Shown here in pieces: positions 52,431-60,899 of a DNA stretch of 64,000 nt (within the stretch, counting starts at the first letter, position 1; every line of letters starts with the position of its first letter). The position numbers and the translations under genes were made by a program. The stretch spans positions 2,976,001-3,040,000 of the forward strand of contig NZ_CP047173.1 in NCBI RefSeq assembly GCF_009834185.1, read 5' to 3'. This stretch comes from Rathayibacter sp. VKM Ac-2760. GTDB taxonomy: Bacteria; Actinomycetota; Actinomycetes; Actinomycetales; Microbacteriaceae. The notes below the pieces were generated by a model. The model worked only from the letters and a program-made list of their open reading frames with translations. It was not told the DNA's origin and ran no database searches.

Positions 52431-55139
52431 TCAGCCGGCGGTCGGCTGCTTCTCGGCCGGCGCCGGCCGCTCGGCCGTCGGCTGCGCGGCGGCGGGCTGC
52501 TGCCTCCCCGCGGGCGGCGCGGGCTTCTCCACAGGCGGCGCCTTCTCCTCGGGCTTCGCCCCCAGCGCCCGGGCGAAGGCGAGCGCCTCGCGCGGCGACA
52601 CGTCCGGCAGGTAGGCGCGGCCGATCGCCGCGCCGATCCGCGGCAGCTGCAGGGCGTCGGGGTAGGCCATCCAGAGCCCCTCGTAGCGCGGGTGGAACTT
52701 GGCCTTGAAGCGGAACAGCGAGGTGAAGCCGTAGGCCGGCTCGAGCGTGCGCGCCAGGAACTCGAGCAGCCCCGAGAGCGCGGTCGGCTCCGGCGGCTCC
52801 TGCCCCTCCGGCACGGGAGCCGTCGCGAGCGGCGCGCCGGAGAGCGAGACGAACTCCGCCCCCTGCTCCTGCGCGCGCAGGGCCGCCGAGGCGATCAGGA
52901 ACTCCATGATCCCGGGCATCGCGTCGTCCGAGCGCCGCATGAAGTCGAGCGTCCAGCCGACGATCCGGTCGTCGCGGTGCACCGGGAGCCAGCTGGTGAT
53001 CCCCTGCAGCACCCCGTCCGGCCCGACCGCGAGCAGCAGCGCGACGTCGGGGTCGCGCGCCTCGTCGATCCCGCCGAGGGTGAAGCCCATCTCGGGCAGC
53101 GCCTTCTCGGACACCCACTTCTCCGACAGATTGACGATCTGGTTCGCCATTCCGAGCGACAGCTGCGGCCAGGTCGTCCAGACCGGCTCGATGCCGAGCT
53201 TGATGGCGCGGGTCAGCGGGTAGCGCACCTTCTGCCAGCGCTTGCCCGTCAGCTCGAAGGCGCCGAGCTCGATGATCGTCTCCTCGCCCACCGAGAGGCG
53301 CGACCAGCCGAGATCGTCGAACACGGGCAGCAGCTCGTCGTGCACGCTGTAGAAGACCGGCGTCCAGCTGCGCTCGTCGCAGAAGCGGACGAAGCCGGCG
53401 ACGACGTCGGCGCGGCGCTCGGGTGCGCAGGCCGGGTCGGAGAGCGTGATCGCGACGCCGCCGACGACGCGGTAGGCGACGCCGCCCTCGCCGTCGGGGG
53501 CGATCCAGTGCTCGTTGCCCTGCCAGGTGCCCTGGTGGCCCAGGCTGCCCGCTCCGTGGCGCACCAGCAGGCGGCGGTAGACCGCCTCGTCGCCGCGGAC
53601 GCCCTGCAGATCGGTCGCCCGGAGCAACGCGATCACCGCGACGACGACGAGCAGCCAGAAGACCGGCCCGACCCACTCGAAGACGACCCGCGCGATCGGC
53701 TCGCGCGGCACCGCCAGCAGGCCGTGCCCGCCGAGGAAGCCGGCCGGCACGAAGCGCAGCAGCCCGTCCAGGAGCAGCCGGCCGATGCCGAGCACCGGCT
53801 CGAAGCTGGTCCGAGTGGCGGCGGAGAGCGCGAGGTAGCCGCCGAGCGAGACGACGAAGCCGATCCCGACCGCGAGCGACCAGCGGCGGGTGGACGCCTC
53901 GGGTGCGCGGATCCGGAAGTGACGGCTGCTCGCCGCCAGCAGCGCGACGACGGCGACCGGCACGATCACCGTCGTCGCCACCCAGAGCAGGTACTCGGCG
54001 TAGTACTGGAAGTCCGGGTGCCGGGCGGCGCGCTGCAGCAGGACGACGTTGAGCACCGCGATCGCGGCGTTCACGCCGATCGCGAGCAGCAGGCCCAGGC
54101 GGCGGCCGGACCGCAGCCCGTACGCGGCGACCAGCAGCAGGATCATCGGCACGAAGGTGAGCAGGATCGGCCCCGGCGAGACGAGCGCCAGCCGCACGTG
54201 ATGGGCGCAGTGCCGGATCGCTCCGCCGCACGGGTCCTCGAGGTCGTCGGCGCCGGTGAACGCGCTCTGCAGCAGCCGCCCGAGGAAGGAGAAGGGGCCG
54301 TAGCCCGAGTCCGAGAGCACCGCGACGAGTGGGCCGATGGCGGTGACGGCGACGACCGCCGCGAGCAGCGCGCGCGACTCGCGGTGCGAGCTGGGTGCCG
54401 GCCGCTGCGGCCGCAGCCCCTCCGCGCCGTGCGCCATCACCGCGCCGATCGCCAGGCCCGCCACTCCCGCGATCAGCCGGTAGACGTCCGCCGAGTCGCC
54501 CGCGTAGAGGACGAACATCAGCACGACCGCGAAGACCGTCACCCGCAGGCGCCGCCGCCAGAGTCCGCCCATGAAGGCGGTCGCGGCCAGCAGCGCACCG
54601 ACGGCCCCGATCAGCGGATCGAAGGTGCGGTCGCCGACGGTGTCGCCCGCCCACCACTCGCCGAGGGAGGCGCCGACGCTCTGCAGGCTCGTGCCGAGCG
54701 CCGTGCCGAGCGCCCCGGTGAGGAGGAAGGCGACGACGAGGCGCCGCGAGCCGAGTCGGCGCTCAGCGGCCATCAGCAGGGGCAGGAGGAGCAGCACGGC
54801 GAGCAGGAGGGTCGGCGGTCCGGAGGCGATCAGCAGCGAGGTCAGCGCGGCCCAGGGGCGGCCCGACAGGATCGTGCCCGCGCTCGCCGCCCACCAGGAC
54901 TCGGTCTGCTCGCTCGCCTGGCCGACGAGGGTGCCGGTCACGGCGCTCGCGAGGACGACCACCAGCGTGGTCGCGAAGGCCGCTGGCGAGGAGCGCACCA
55001 CTGCGACGACGCGACGGAGCGCGGTGCTGCCGCGCCCGGCGCTCGCCGGGCCTGCGCTGTCGCCGGGGCCCGCACTGCCTGTGGAGCCTGCACTGTCTCC
55101 GCGACCTGCGCCGCCTCGCCTCGGGAACCACGACGGCAT
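52431..55139 (-). CDS. MprF-like membrane protein: rhomboid-like N-terminus, DUF2156 C-terminus
   Basis: A 902-residue protein with about a dozen transmembrane segments. After a G/S/A-rich start, residues 45-230 resemble a rhomboid fold (GRPWAALTSLLI, then LMAAERRLGSRRLVVAFLLTG, then DPLIGAVGALLAAT), but valine stands where a rhomboid protease has its catalytic serine. A second membrane block follows, and residues 535-830 form a DUF2156/aminoacyl-phosphatidylglycerol synthase domain (WKVRYPLTRAIKLGIEPVW, GWTLDFMRRSDDAMPGIMEFLIASAA, YGFTSLFRFKAKFHPRYEGLWMAYP). It probably aminoacylates phosphatidylglycerol or a related lipid, using aminoacyl-tRNA; the amino acid is unknown. It separates pccB from accE. 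Confidence 0.82.
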   Translation of the reverse strand: MPSWFPRRGGAGRGDSAGSTGSAGPGDSAGPASAGRGSTALRRVVAVVRSSPAAFATTLVVVLASAVTGTLVGQASEQTESWWAASAGTILSGRPWAALTSLLIASGPPTLLLAVLLLLPLLMAAERRLGSRRLVVAFLLTGALGTALGTSLQSVGASLGEWWAGDTVGDRTFDPLIGAVGALLAATAFMGGLWRRRLRVTVFAVVLMFVLYAGDSADVYRLIAGVAGLAIGAVMAHGAEGLRPQRPAPSSHRESRALLAAVVAVTAIGPLVAVLSDSGYGPFSFLGRLLQSAFTGADDLEDPCGGAIRHCAHHVRLALVSPGPILLTFVPMILLLVAAYGLRSGRRLGLLLAIGVNAAIAVLNVVLLQRAARHPDFQYYAEYLLWVATTVIVPVAVVALLAASSRHFRIRAPEASTRRWSLAVGIGFVVSLGGYLALSAATRTSFEPVLGIGRLLLDGLLRFVPAGFLGGHGLLAVPREPIARVVFEWVGPVFWLLVVVAVIALLRATDLQGVRGDEAVYRRLLVRHGAGSLGHQGTWQGNEHWIAPDGEGGVAYRVVGGVAITLSDPACAPERRADVVAGFVRFCDERSWTPVFYSVHDELLPVFDDLGWSRLSVGEETIIELGAFELTGKRWQKVRYPLTRAIKLGIEPVWTTWPQLSLGMANQIVNLSEKWVSEKALPEMGFTLGGIDEARDPDVALLLAVGPDGVLQGITSWLPVHRDDRIVGWTLDFMRRSDDAMPGIMEFLIASAALRAQEQGAEFVSLSGAPLATAPVPEGQEPPEPTALSGLLEFLARTLEPAYGFTSLFRFKAKFHPRYEGLWMAYPDALQLPRIGAAIGRAYLPDVSPREALAFARALGAKPEEKAPPVEKPAPPAGRQQPAAAQPTAERPAPAEKQPTAG

Positions 55140-55252
55140 GCGAGACCACTCCTGTTCGGCGACGGTGAGGGCGTCGCTCCGGCGGCGTCCGGCGTCAGCA
55201 TAGTCACCGCCGCGTGCCGCGGGCCGGGAACGGCATGCGGTACCGTCGCGGC

Positions 55253-55474
55253 ATGACCGCTCCCGATTCCGCCCCCGCCGTCGTCATCGCCACCCCGGGT
55301 CTCGACGCCCGCGAGATCGCCGCGGTGACGGCCGTCGTGACCGCGCTGGCGGCGCAGTCGCAGCCCGTCGCGGAGGTGCCGGTCGTGCTCAGCGGAGGGT
55401 GGAGCGACCGCGCCGCGGCCGTCCGCTCCCCGCTCCGGCCGGCGCCCGGCGCCTGGCGCTCGTTCTCCGGCTGA
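55253..55474 (+). CDS. accE: Acyl-CoA carboxylase epsilon subunit
   Basis: A 73-residue protein resembling AccE/PccE, the small accessory subunit of actinobacterial acyl-CoA carboxylases. LDAREIAAVTAVVTALAAQ and the basic C-terminus with LRPAPGAWR fit the family. AccE stabilises the alpha-beta complex. A -10-like TACCGT lies 6 nt before the ATG, indicating a leaderless mRNA. It is normally next to the beta subunit; here the MprF-like gene, on the opposite strand, lies between. Confidence 0.78.
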   Translation: MTAPDSAPAVVIATPGLDAREIAAVTAVVTALAAQSQPVAEVPVVLSGGWSDRAAAVRSPLRPAPGAWRSFSG

Positions 55475-55564
55475 GGACCTTCGGAGGAGGTTCCGGCTCC
55501 GATCCCGGGCAAGCGTCGCGCAGAACGTGAATTTTGTCCCCCGATTAGTCCCCTAAAGTGCCGA

Positions 55565-55773
55565 CTACCTGCCCTTCGCCGTCCCGGACATGATTATCCG
55601 TGTTAGGTGTTCACTCCTCGGAGGGGGCATCGCCAATCACTCGCCGACCAGGGTAAGCAGGCGGGTGTTTTGGGGGCGAGTGAGGGTGACATTCGGGTTG
55701 TCACCCTCACTCGGGGTTTGACGGCGGGCTGGGCCCCCTCTTCGGAGGAGCGGACAGCCCGCCGCACTCTTTT
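55565..55773 (+). ncRNA. Candidate structured small RNA with its own promoter and intrinsic terminator
   Basis: No gene lies in 55475-55857. A promoter-like TTTTGT (55532-55537), 16 bp, TAAAGT (55554-55559) would start transcription near 55565. Downstream is a perfect 14-bp hairpin (arms 55677-55690 and 55700-55713, 9-nt loop), then a second hairpin (arms CGGCGGGCTG at 55722-55731 and CAGCCCGCCG at 55755-55764, enclosing CCTC-TTCG-GAGG with a UUCG loop) followed by TCTTTT at 55768-55773, a textbook intrinsic terminator. Such T-tailed terminators are not seen elsewhere in the window. The convergent gene downstream is on the other strand, so the structure does not attenuate a gene. Could instead be a terminator for accE alone. 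Confidence 0.5.
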
Positions 55774-55775
55774 AA

Positions 55776-55835
55776 CCGGTGCCGCTCGGACCGGTGCCGC
55801 ACGAGTCGGTGCCGCGCCGGCCGGTGCCGCGCCGC
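55776..55835. repeat. 15-bp tandem repeat downstream of the candidate RNA
   Basis: The core CCGGTGCCGC recurs with exact 15-bp spacing at 55776, 55791, 55806 (one mismatch) and 55821. It lies between the T-tract of the candidate RNA terminator and the stop of the convergent kinase-like gene. Confidence 0.75.
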
Positions 55836-55857
55836 CGAGCGCGACTCGCGGGTCCGC

Positions 55858-56901
55858 TCAGTCCTCGGAGCCGCGCGGCTCGTCGCGGCGGATCTCGACC
55901 CACGCGTCGACCTCGTCGCCCGCGTCGTCCGAGCCGAGCGCCCCGGCACTGCCGTCGCCGGCGGTCCGCAGCCCCACGACCGTCACCGCGGACGGCGAAT
56001 CGGCCGAGGCGGTGCGGACGACCACGCGGTCGACGCCCTCGCCGATCCCGCCGAGGGCGTGGGCCAGCTCGCTCAGAACGCGCCGGCTCTCCTCCTCCGA
56101 GGTCCGGTCGAGCCCGCCGTCGTCGAGCACCGAGACCGTCACTCCGCGGCGTCGCGCATCGAGCACCAGCCGGCGGACGTCGTCGTCGAGCAGCCGCCGC
56201 CCCCGGATCTCGTCGCGGACGGACGCCTCGAGCAGCCCGCACTCGCGGCGCTCCTCGTCGGTGAGGCCCCGGGCGCTCGTCGCGATGCGCAGCAGCATGT
56301 CGGAGGCGATGGCGCGGGTCTGCTCGAGCCGCACCTCGCGCTCGGTGAGGTGCGCCTCCTCCGCCGCCCGCCACGAGGCCGCGGCCCGCTCGGCGGCCTC
56401 GAGCACGCGCGCCTCGGAGCCGGCGCGGCCGAGCTCGATGATCAGGAGCTGGGCGATGCCCACCCAGGCGATGCTGCCGACCACGCCGAGGGTGGCGAGG
56501 GCGACCGGACCCGCCCAGACGATCGTGTGCACGATCAGGAAGGCGACCCCGGCCCACGCCGCCAGCGGGCGCTGCCGAGCGCAGACGATCGTCATCAGCG
56601 TGCCGACCGCCGCGATGTACCAGGTGGAGTAGCCGTTCGAGGCGCCGGGATCCAGCGACGGCGCGACCAGCAGCGGCAGCGCCACGGCGATCACCGTCAC
56701 CGCCGCGGCGACCACGGGGTGCATGCGCGTCGCCCTGCCCGGTCGCAGTGCCACGACGGTGGCGGCGATGTAGAGCACGACGGCGATCAGGTCGGCGGGG
56801 GTCGCGGGCGCGGAGCGGTACGAGAAGAAGGCGAGGACGACGTGGTACACCGAGAACCCCGCGCCCAGCGCGTACAGGAGCGGCCGCGGATACGCGATCA
56901 C
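55858..56901 (-). CDS. Membrane histidine-kinase-like protein without a recognisable kinase core
   Basis: A 347-residue protein: four or five transmembrane segments (1 to about 155), a helical linker rich in E/R/A (about 160-210), and a C-terminal domain whose DDGGLDRTSEEESRRVLSELAHAL and VDRVVVRTAS look like a decayed HATPase fold. No H-box histidine with following D/E-N and no N/G boxes of an active kinase were found. The GTG start overlaps the true kinase gene by 4 bp, so kinase, response regulator and this protein form one operon. It may act as a sensor or modulating partner; that is inference. Confidence 0.65.
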   Translation of the reverse strand: MIAYPRPLLYALGAGFSVYHVVLAFFSYRSAPATPADLIAVVLYIAATVVALRPGRATRMHPVVAAAVTVIAVALPLLVAPSLDPGASNGYSTWYIAAVGTLMTIVCARQRPLAAWAGVAFLIVHTIVWAGPVALATLGVVGSIAWVGIAQLLIIELGRAGSEARVLEAAERAAASWRAAEEAHLTEREVRLEQTRAIASDMLLRIATSARGLTDEERRECGLLEASVRDEIRGRRLLDDDVRRLVLDARRRGVTVSVLDDGGLDRTSEEESRRVLSELAHALGGIGEGVDRVVVRTASADSPSAVTVVGLRTAGDGSAGALGSDDAGDEVDAWVEIRRDEPRGSED

Positions 56902-58112
56902 GAGCGGCTCCCCCCGCGGGCCGGCCAGGCGACGACGACCCGCGTCCCCTCGCCCGGGACGGTGTCGACCCGCGCCGAGCCCTCTGCGCGGTGCACGCGC
57001 TCCACGATCGAGAGCCGGATGCCCAGGCGCTCCCGCGGGACGTCGGCCAGGAGGAAGCCGCGGCCGTCGTCCTCGACGACCACCTCGATGGAGCAGGCGG
57101 CGATCCTGCCGCGGACGGTGCGGCGGACCGAGTCGCTCGGTCCGGCGTGCTGGACGCTGTTGGTCAGGGCCTGCCAGACCGCGCCGAGCACCGCCTCGGC
57201 GACCGGGCGCGGCATCGTCGTGGTCCGCGGATCGGCCGCCGGGTCGACGACGACCTCGCAGTCGGCGACGAAGGTCGACGCGGCGTGGGCGAGCTGGCGC
57301 TCGAGCAGCTCGAGCGGCACCTCCCCCACGGCGAGCTCGGACTCGTCGTCGGGCAGCAGCACCGCGAGCGTCTGCCGCGCCATCGAGGAGACGAGCGCCC
57401 GCTCGGCCGGCGACTCGGCCGTCGCCGCCGCGAGCAGCGTGGCGAGCACGTTGTCGTGCACGAGCGCGTCGACCTCGACCCGCTCCACCTCGCCGGCGTG
57501 CTGGCGCATCGCCGCCTCGTACTCGTCCATCGCGGTCTTCTGCGCGCGGTCCACGGCGTCCGCCGACTGCCGGAGCACCGCGATCAGCACCAGCATCACG
57601 AAGCCGACGATCCCGACGTACACGGCGTCGAGCACGGCGCGGGTCGGCGAGGCCCCGCCGCCCGAGGGCAGCACCCGCAGGACGCCGAAGAGGGCGGTGG
57701 TGACGAAGGCGTAGGCGATGGCGAGGCGCAGCGGCGCGACGATCGTGCAGAAGGCGGTGCCGATGGTGAGGAGGTACCAGATCCACGGCGTCTCCTGCGC
57801 GACGGCGTCGGGACGGATCGACAGCGGCCAGGTGAGCAGCGCGAGCAGGAGCGAGGCGGCCACGACGGCTCCGCTCGTCTGCGTGCCGCGGCGCAGCATC
57901 GCCGTCACCACCGACGCGGCCAGCGCCCCGAAGACGACGGCGAGGACGGGCCAGGCGACCTCCGGCCGCAGCACCGGCAGCTGGCCGAGGATCGGCGGGA
58001 CGGTCTGCAGGGCGAAGCCGAAGCCGAAGAACGAGACGACGGTGCTGATGATCCGGTCGATGCGCTCGCGGTTCGCCGGTGCGCGCGCGGGCACGACCTC
58101 AGCGGGAGGCAT
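56898..58112 (-). CDS. Sensor histidine kinase of a LuxR-type two-component system
   Basis: A 404-residue membrane kinase: about five or six transmembrane segments (25-185), a coiled-coil-like linker with VDRAQKTAMDEYEAAMRQHA, a phosphoacceptor region VDALVHDNVLATLLAAA (histidine in V-H-D-N), and a HATPase domain with the N box VWQALTNSVQHAG, G box EDDGRGF, GIRLSIVERV and PGEGTRVVV. Its H-D-N in the dimerisation helix is a slight variant of the usual H-D motif in NarL-type kinases. It starts 14 bp inside the response regulator. Stimulus unknown. Confidence 0.88.
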   Translation of the reverse strand: MPPAEVVPARAPANRERIDRIISTVVSFFGFGFALQTVPPILGQLPVLRPEVAWPVLAVVFGALAASVVTAMLRRGTQTSGAVVAASLLLALLTWPLSIRPDAVAQETPWIWYLLTIGTAFCTIVAPLRLAIAYAFVTTALFGVLRVLPSGGGASPTRAVLDAVYVGIVGFVMLVLIAVLRQSADAVDRAQKTAMDEYEAAMRQHAGEVERVEVDALVHDNVLATLLAAATAESPAERALVSSMARQTLAVLLPDDESELAVGEVPLELLERQLAHAASTFVADCEVVVDPAADPRTTTMPRPVAEAVLGAVWQALTNSVQHAGPSDSVRRTVRGRIAACSIEVVVEDDGRGFLLADVPRERLGIRLSIVERVHRAEGSARVDTVPGEGTRVVVAWPARGGSRS

Positions 58113-58785
58113 CGCCGTCGTCCGGATCGATGCCCGGGAGGATGCCGTCCTCGACGGCGCGGCGCAGCAGATCGACCTTCGTCGGGGCCGGGCGGCCGAT
58201 CTCGACGTACTTGTCCCGGATCCGGTCGAGGTACTCCTTCGCCGTGGAGACCGAGATCTGCAGCCGGTCGGCGACGAGCTTCAGCGGCAGCCCGGAGGCG
58301 TAGAGGTGCAGGACGTCGCGCTCGCGGCGGCCGAGCACGGCCCGCGCGAAGTCGTCGTCCGCGTCGATCGCCGAGGCCCACTCGAGGTTGTTCAGCACCT
58401 CGCCGCGCGCGACGGTGCGGATCGCCGCGATGACGGTCGACATCGGCGAGGACTTGGGGATGACTCCGGCAGCACCCGCGGCGAGCGCCTCGCGCACCGC
58501 GACGACGCGGTCGGCGATGCTGTGGACGAGGACGGCGGAGCCGCGCACCTGGCCCCACTTCACGTTCGCGGTGATGCTCGAGCCGTCGTTGAGCGAGAGG
58601 TCGAGCACGAGCACCTCGATCTCGGTCCCGCCGACCACCAGCTCGAGCGCCCGCACCGTCTCGGCCGCGGCGACGACCTGCATCCCCGCGCTCTCGATGG
58701 CGGCGGCGACGCCCAGGCGGACCGACTCGTGGTCGTCGACGATCGCCACGCGCACCCTCGGGGACCCGGCGGACTCAGCGATCAT
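58099..58785 (-). CDS. LuxR/NarL family response regulator
   Basis: A 228-residue regulator. Receiver domain (about 10-130): VAIVDDHESVRLGV, LVLDLSLNDGSS with the phosphoacceptor aspartate, SIADRVVAVREALAAGAAGVIPKSS. LuxR-type HTH (about 150-215): RRERDVLHLYASGLPLKLVADRLQISVSTAKEYLDRI. It is the first gene of the three-gene operon with the kinase and kinase-like protein. The target genes cannot be predicted. Confidence 0.93.
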   Translation of the reverse strand: MIAESAGSPRVRVAIVDDHESVRLGVAAAIESAGMQVVAAAETVRALELVVGGTEIEVLVLDLSLNDGSSITANVKWGQVRGSAVLVHSIADRVVAVREALAAGAAGVIPKSSPMSTVIAAIRTVARGEVLNNLEWASAIDADDDFARAVLGRRERDVLHLYASGLPLKLVADRLQISVSTAKEYLDRIRDKYVEIGRPAPTKVDLLRRAVEDGILPGIDPDDGDASR

Positions 58786-58823
58786 CGGTGGACTCCATCG
58801 GGCTCATGCTAGCGACGCGCGGC

Positions 58824-60128
58824 TCAGCCGGCGCGGCGCACGAGGCGCGCGACGGCCTCCACGTGCGAGGTGTGCGGGAAGAGGTCGAAGCCGTCGAGCC
58901 GCTCGAGCTCGTAGCCGCCGGCGGAGAGGGCGCCGACGTCGCGGGCGAGCGCGACCGGATCGCAGGCGACGTAGACGAGCTGCGCGGGCGCCAGCTCGAT
59001 CAGCGCGTCGGTGACGGCGCGACCCGCTCCGGCCCGCGGCGGGTCGAGGACGACCGTCGCGGCCCGCCAGCGCGCTCGCTCGCGGGCGTCGGCCTGGGCG
59101 AGCGCGTCGCGGAGGTAGCGGTCGACCCGGGCGGTCACGGCGCGCGCGCCGGCCTGGTCGGCGAGGTTCTCCAGGGCGTGCTCGGTGGCGCGGGAGTCGC
59201 TCTCGACGCTGGTGACGCGGACTCCGGCGCCGAGGTGGTCGGCGAGAGCGGCGGCGAGCAGCCCGACGCCGCCGTAGAGGTCGTGGTTCGCGGCGCGGAC
59301 ATCGGCGAGCGCGGGGTCGACGGCGGCCTGGACGGCGTCGAAGAGGGTGGCGGCGGCTCCGCGGTGCACCTGCCAGAAGCCGGAGCGGTCGACGCGGAAG
59401 GTGCGATCGGCGACGAACTCGGAGACGACCGTGCGGTCCCTCCTGGCGCGCTTGTCCGAGGGGTCGTGCACGAGCACGGCCGCGCCCTCGGAGCCGGCGG
59501 CGTCGACGAGGTCGACGACCGAGCCGGGCGCGAGGCGCTGGTCGAGCGGGGCGGCGGCCGAGGAGGCGGCGGTCGCGAGCGGCAGGTCGTCGACGGTGAC
59601 GACGTGGTGGCTGCGCGCCGCGTAGGGCCCGACCCGGCCCGAGTCGTCCACGTGCAGGCGATTGCGGGTGCGCCGGCGGAGCCCGTCGTCCTCGTCGTCG
59701 CCCGCGACCGGCGCGACCACCACGTCGACCTCGCGGCGGGCGAAGCGGGAGAAGGAGTCGATCAGCACGGCGCGCTTGAGCTCGCGCTGGTACGCGAGTG
59801 CGGCGTGGCCGAACTCGGCGCCGCCGACCCGGTCCTCCGGCCGCCGGTCGATGCTCGCCTGCGCCCAGACGTGCGGGACGCGGTGCGGCGAGGCCTCGAG
59901 GACCTCGAGCGCCTCGCCGCGCCAGAAGCTGTCGTGCCGGACCTCGCTGATCCGCGCGCGGATCCGCTCGCCTGGGAGCACGTCCGGGACGAAGACGACG
60001 CGGCCATCGTGCCGGGCGACGAAGACGCCGCCGTGGGCGACGTTGCTAATGTCGAGCTCGATCTCGGTCCCGAGTGCTCCGTCGGCCCCCGCGGCTCGGT
60101 CGGACGCGCGGGGCGGAGTCTGTGCCAT
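58824..60128 (-). CDS. Class I SAM-dependent RNA methyltransferase (TrmA/RumA type)
   Basis: A 434-residue enzyme. An N-terminal TRAM-like beta domain (about 20-80, LDISNVAHGGVFVARHDGRVVFVPDVLPGERIRARI) precedes a Rossmann methyltransferase with DLYGGVGLLAAALADHLG, ESDSRATEHALENL, VVLDPPRAGAG and YVACDPVALARDV (P-C-type catalytic region). Such enzymes make m5U in rRNA or tRNA. The iron-sulfur cysteines of RlmD are not seen. The ATG at 60128 has its fold close by. It is divergent from maf. Confidence 0.86.
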   Translation of the reverse strand: MAQTPPRASDRAAGADGALGTEIELDISNVAHGGVFVARHDGRVVFVPDVLPGERIRARISEVRHDSFWRGEALEVLEASPHRVPHVWAQASIDRRPEDRVGGAEFGHAALAYQRELKRAVLIDSFSRFARREVDVVVAPVAGDDEDDGLRRRTRNRLHVDDSGRVGPYAARSHHVVTVDDLPLATAASSAAAPLDQRLAPGSVVDLVDAAGSEGAAVLVHDPSDKRARRDRTVVSEFVADRTFRVDRSGFWQVHRGAAATLFDAVQAAVDPALADVRAANHDLYGGVGLLAAALADHLGAGVRVTSVESDSRATEHALENLADQAGARAVTARVDRYLRDALAQADARERARWRAATVVLDPPRAGAGRAVTDALIELAPAQLVYVACDPVALARDVGALSAGGYELERLDGFDLFPHTSHVEAVARLVRRAG

Positions 60129-60172
60129 CCGTCGAGCATCCCACAGCGTGGGCCCGGCCGCAGGGAGCCCTC

Positions 60173-60799
60173 GTGCGCCTCTATCTCGCCTCCACCTCCC
60201 CCGCTCGGCTCGCGCTGCTGCGGGCCACCGGGATCGAGCCCGTCGTCGTGCCGTCCGAGGTCGACGAGCCCGCCGCCGTCGCCCGGGCCGAGCAGGAGCG
60301 CGGCGCGCCGCTGGACGCGGACGCGACCGTGGCACTGCTGGCCCGGGCCAAGGCGACGGCGGTCCTCGGTCCGGAGGTCGACGGTCTCGTCCTCGGCGGC
60401 GACTCCGCGTTCGTGCTCGACGGCGTCGTGCACGGCAAGCCGCACGAGCCCGAGCGCGCCCGGGAGCGCTGGCGGGCGCAGCGCGGGCGCACCGGGCGCC
60501 TGCACTCCGGGCACTGGCTGATCGACCACCGCGGCGGGCGGATCGTGGCCGAGACCGGGACGGTCACCTCCGCCGCCGTCTCGTTCGCGGCGGACATCGA
60601 CGACGACGAGATCGACGCCTACGTCGCCACCGGAGAACCGCTCGAGGTCGCGGGCGCCTTCACGATCGACGGGCGCGGGGCCGGCTTCATCACGGCGATC
60701 GAGGGCGACCCGTCCACCGTGATCGGGATGTCGGTCCCGGCGCTGCGCTCGCTCGTGCGCGAGCTCGGGGTCGCCTGGCCGTCGCTCTGGAACCGCTGA
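60173..60799 (+). CDS. maf: Maf family nucleotide pyrophosphatase
   Basis: A 208-residue protein. [59 protein letters not shown], the [16 protein letters not shown] strand ([11 protein letters not shown]) and [26 protein letters not shown] are standard for Maf pyrophosphatases, which hydrolyse non-canonical or standard nucleotides such as dTTP and UTP. The catalytic aspartate is in GGDSAF. GTG start with an AGGGA site. It usually sits near acyl-CoA carboxylase genes in actinobacteria, as here. Confidence 0.93.
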   Translation: MRLYLASTSPARLALLRATGIEPVVVPSEVDEPAAVARAEQERGAPLDADATVALLARAKATAVLGPEVDGLVLGGDSAFVLDGVVHGKPHEPERARERWRAQRGRTGRLHSGHWLIDHRGGRIVAETGTVTSAAVSFAADIDDDEIDAYVATGEPLEVAGAFTIDGRGAGFITAIEGDPSTVIGMSVPALRSLVRELGVAWPSLWNR

Positions 60800-60899
60800 C
60801 CCAGATCTCCGTCGCTTGTGCGGAACCGACGAAGGGGCCGTGCTTCTTTGTGGTGAGCCGCGCCGGGCATCCGCGGGGCGCCCTCTAGGGTTGGGGACC

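Noticed and set aside
55700..55773. Attenuator or riboswitch controlling a downstream gene
   Set aside because: The next gene (55858-56901) is on the other strand, so there is no downstream target; it was kept as an independent RNA candidate.
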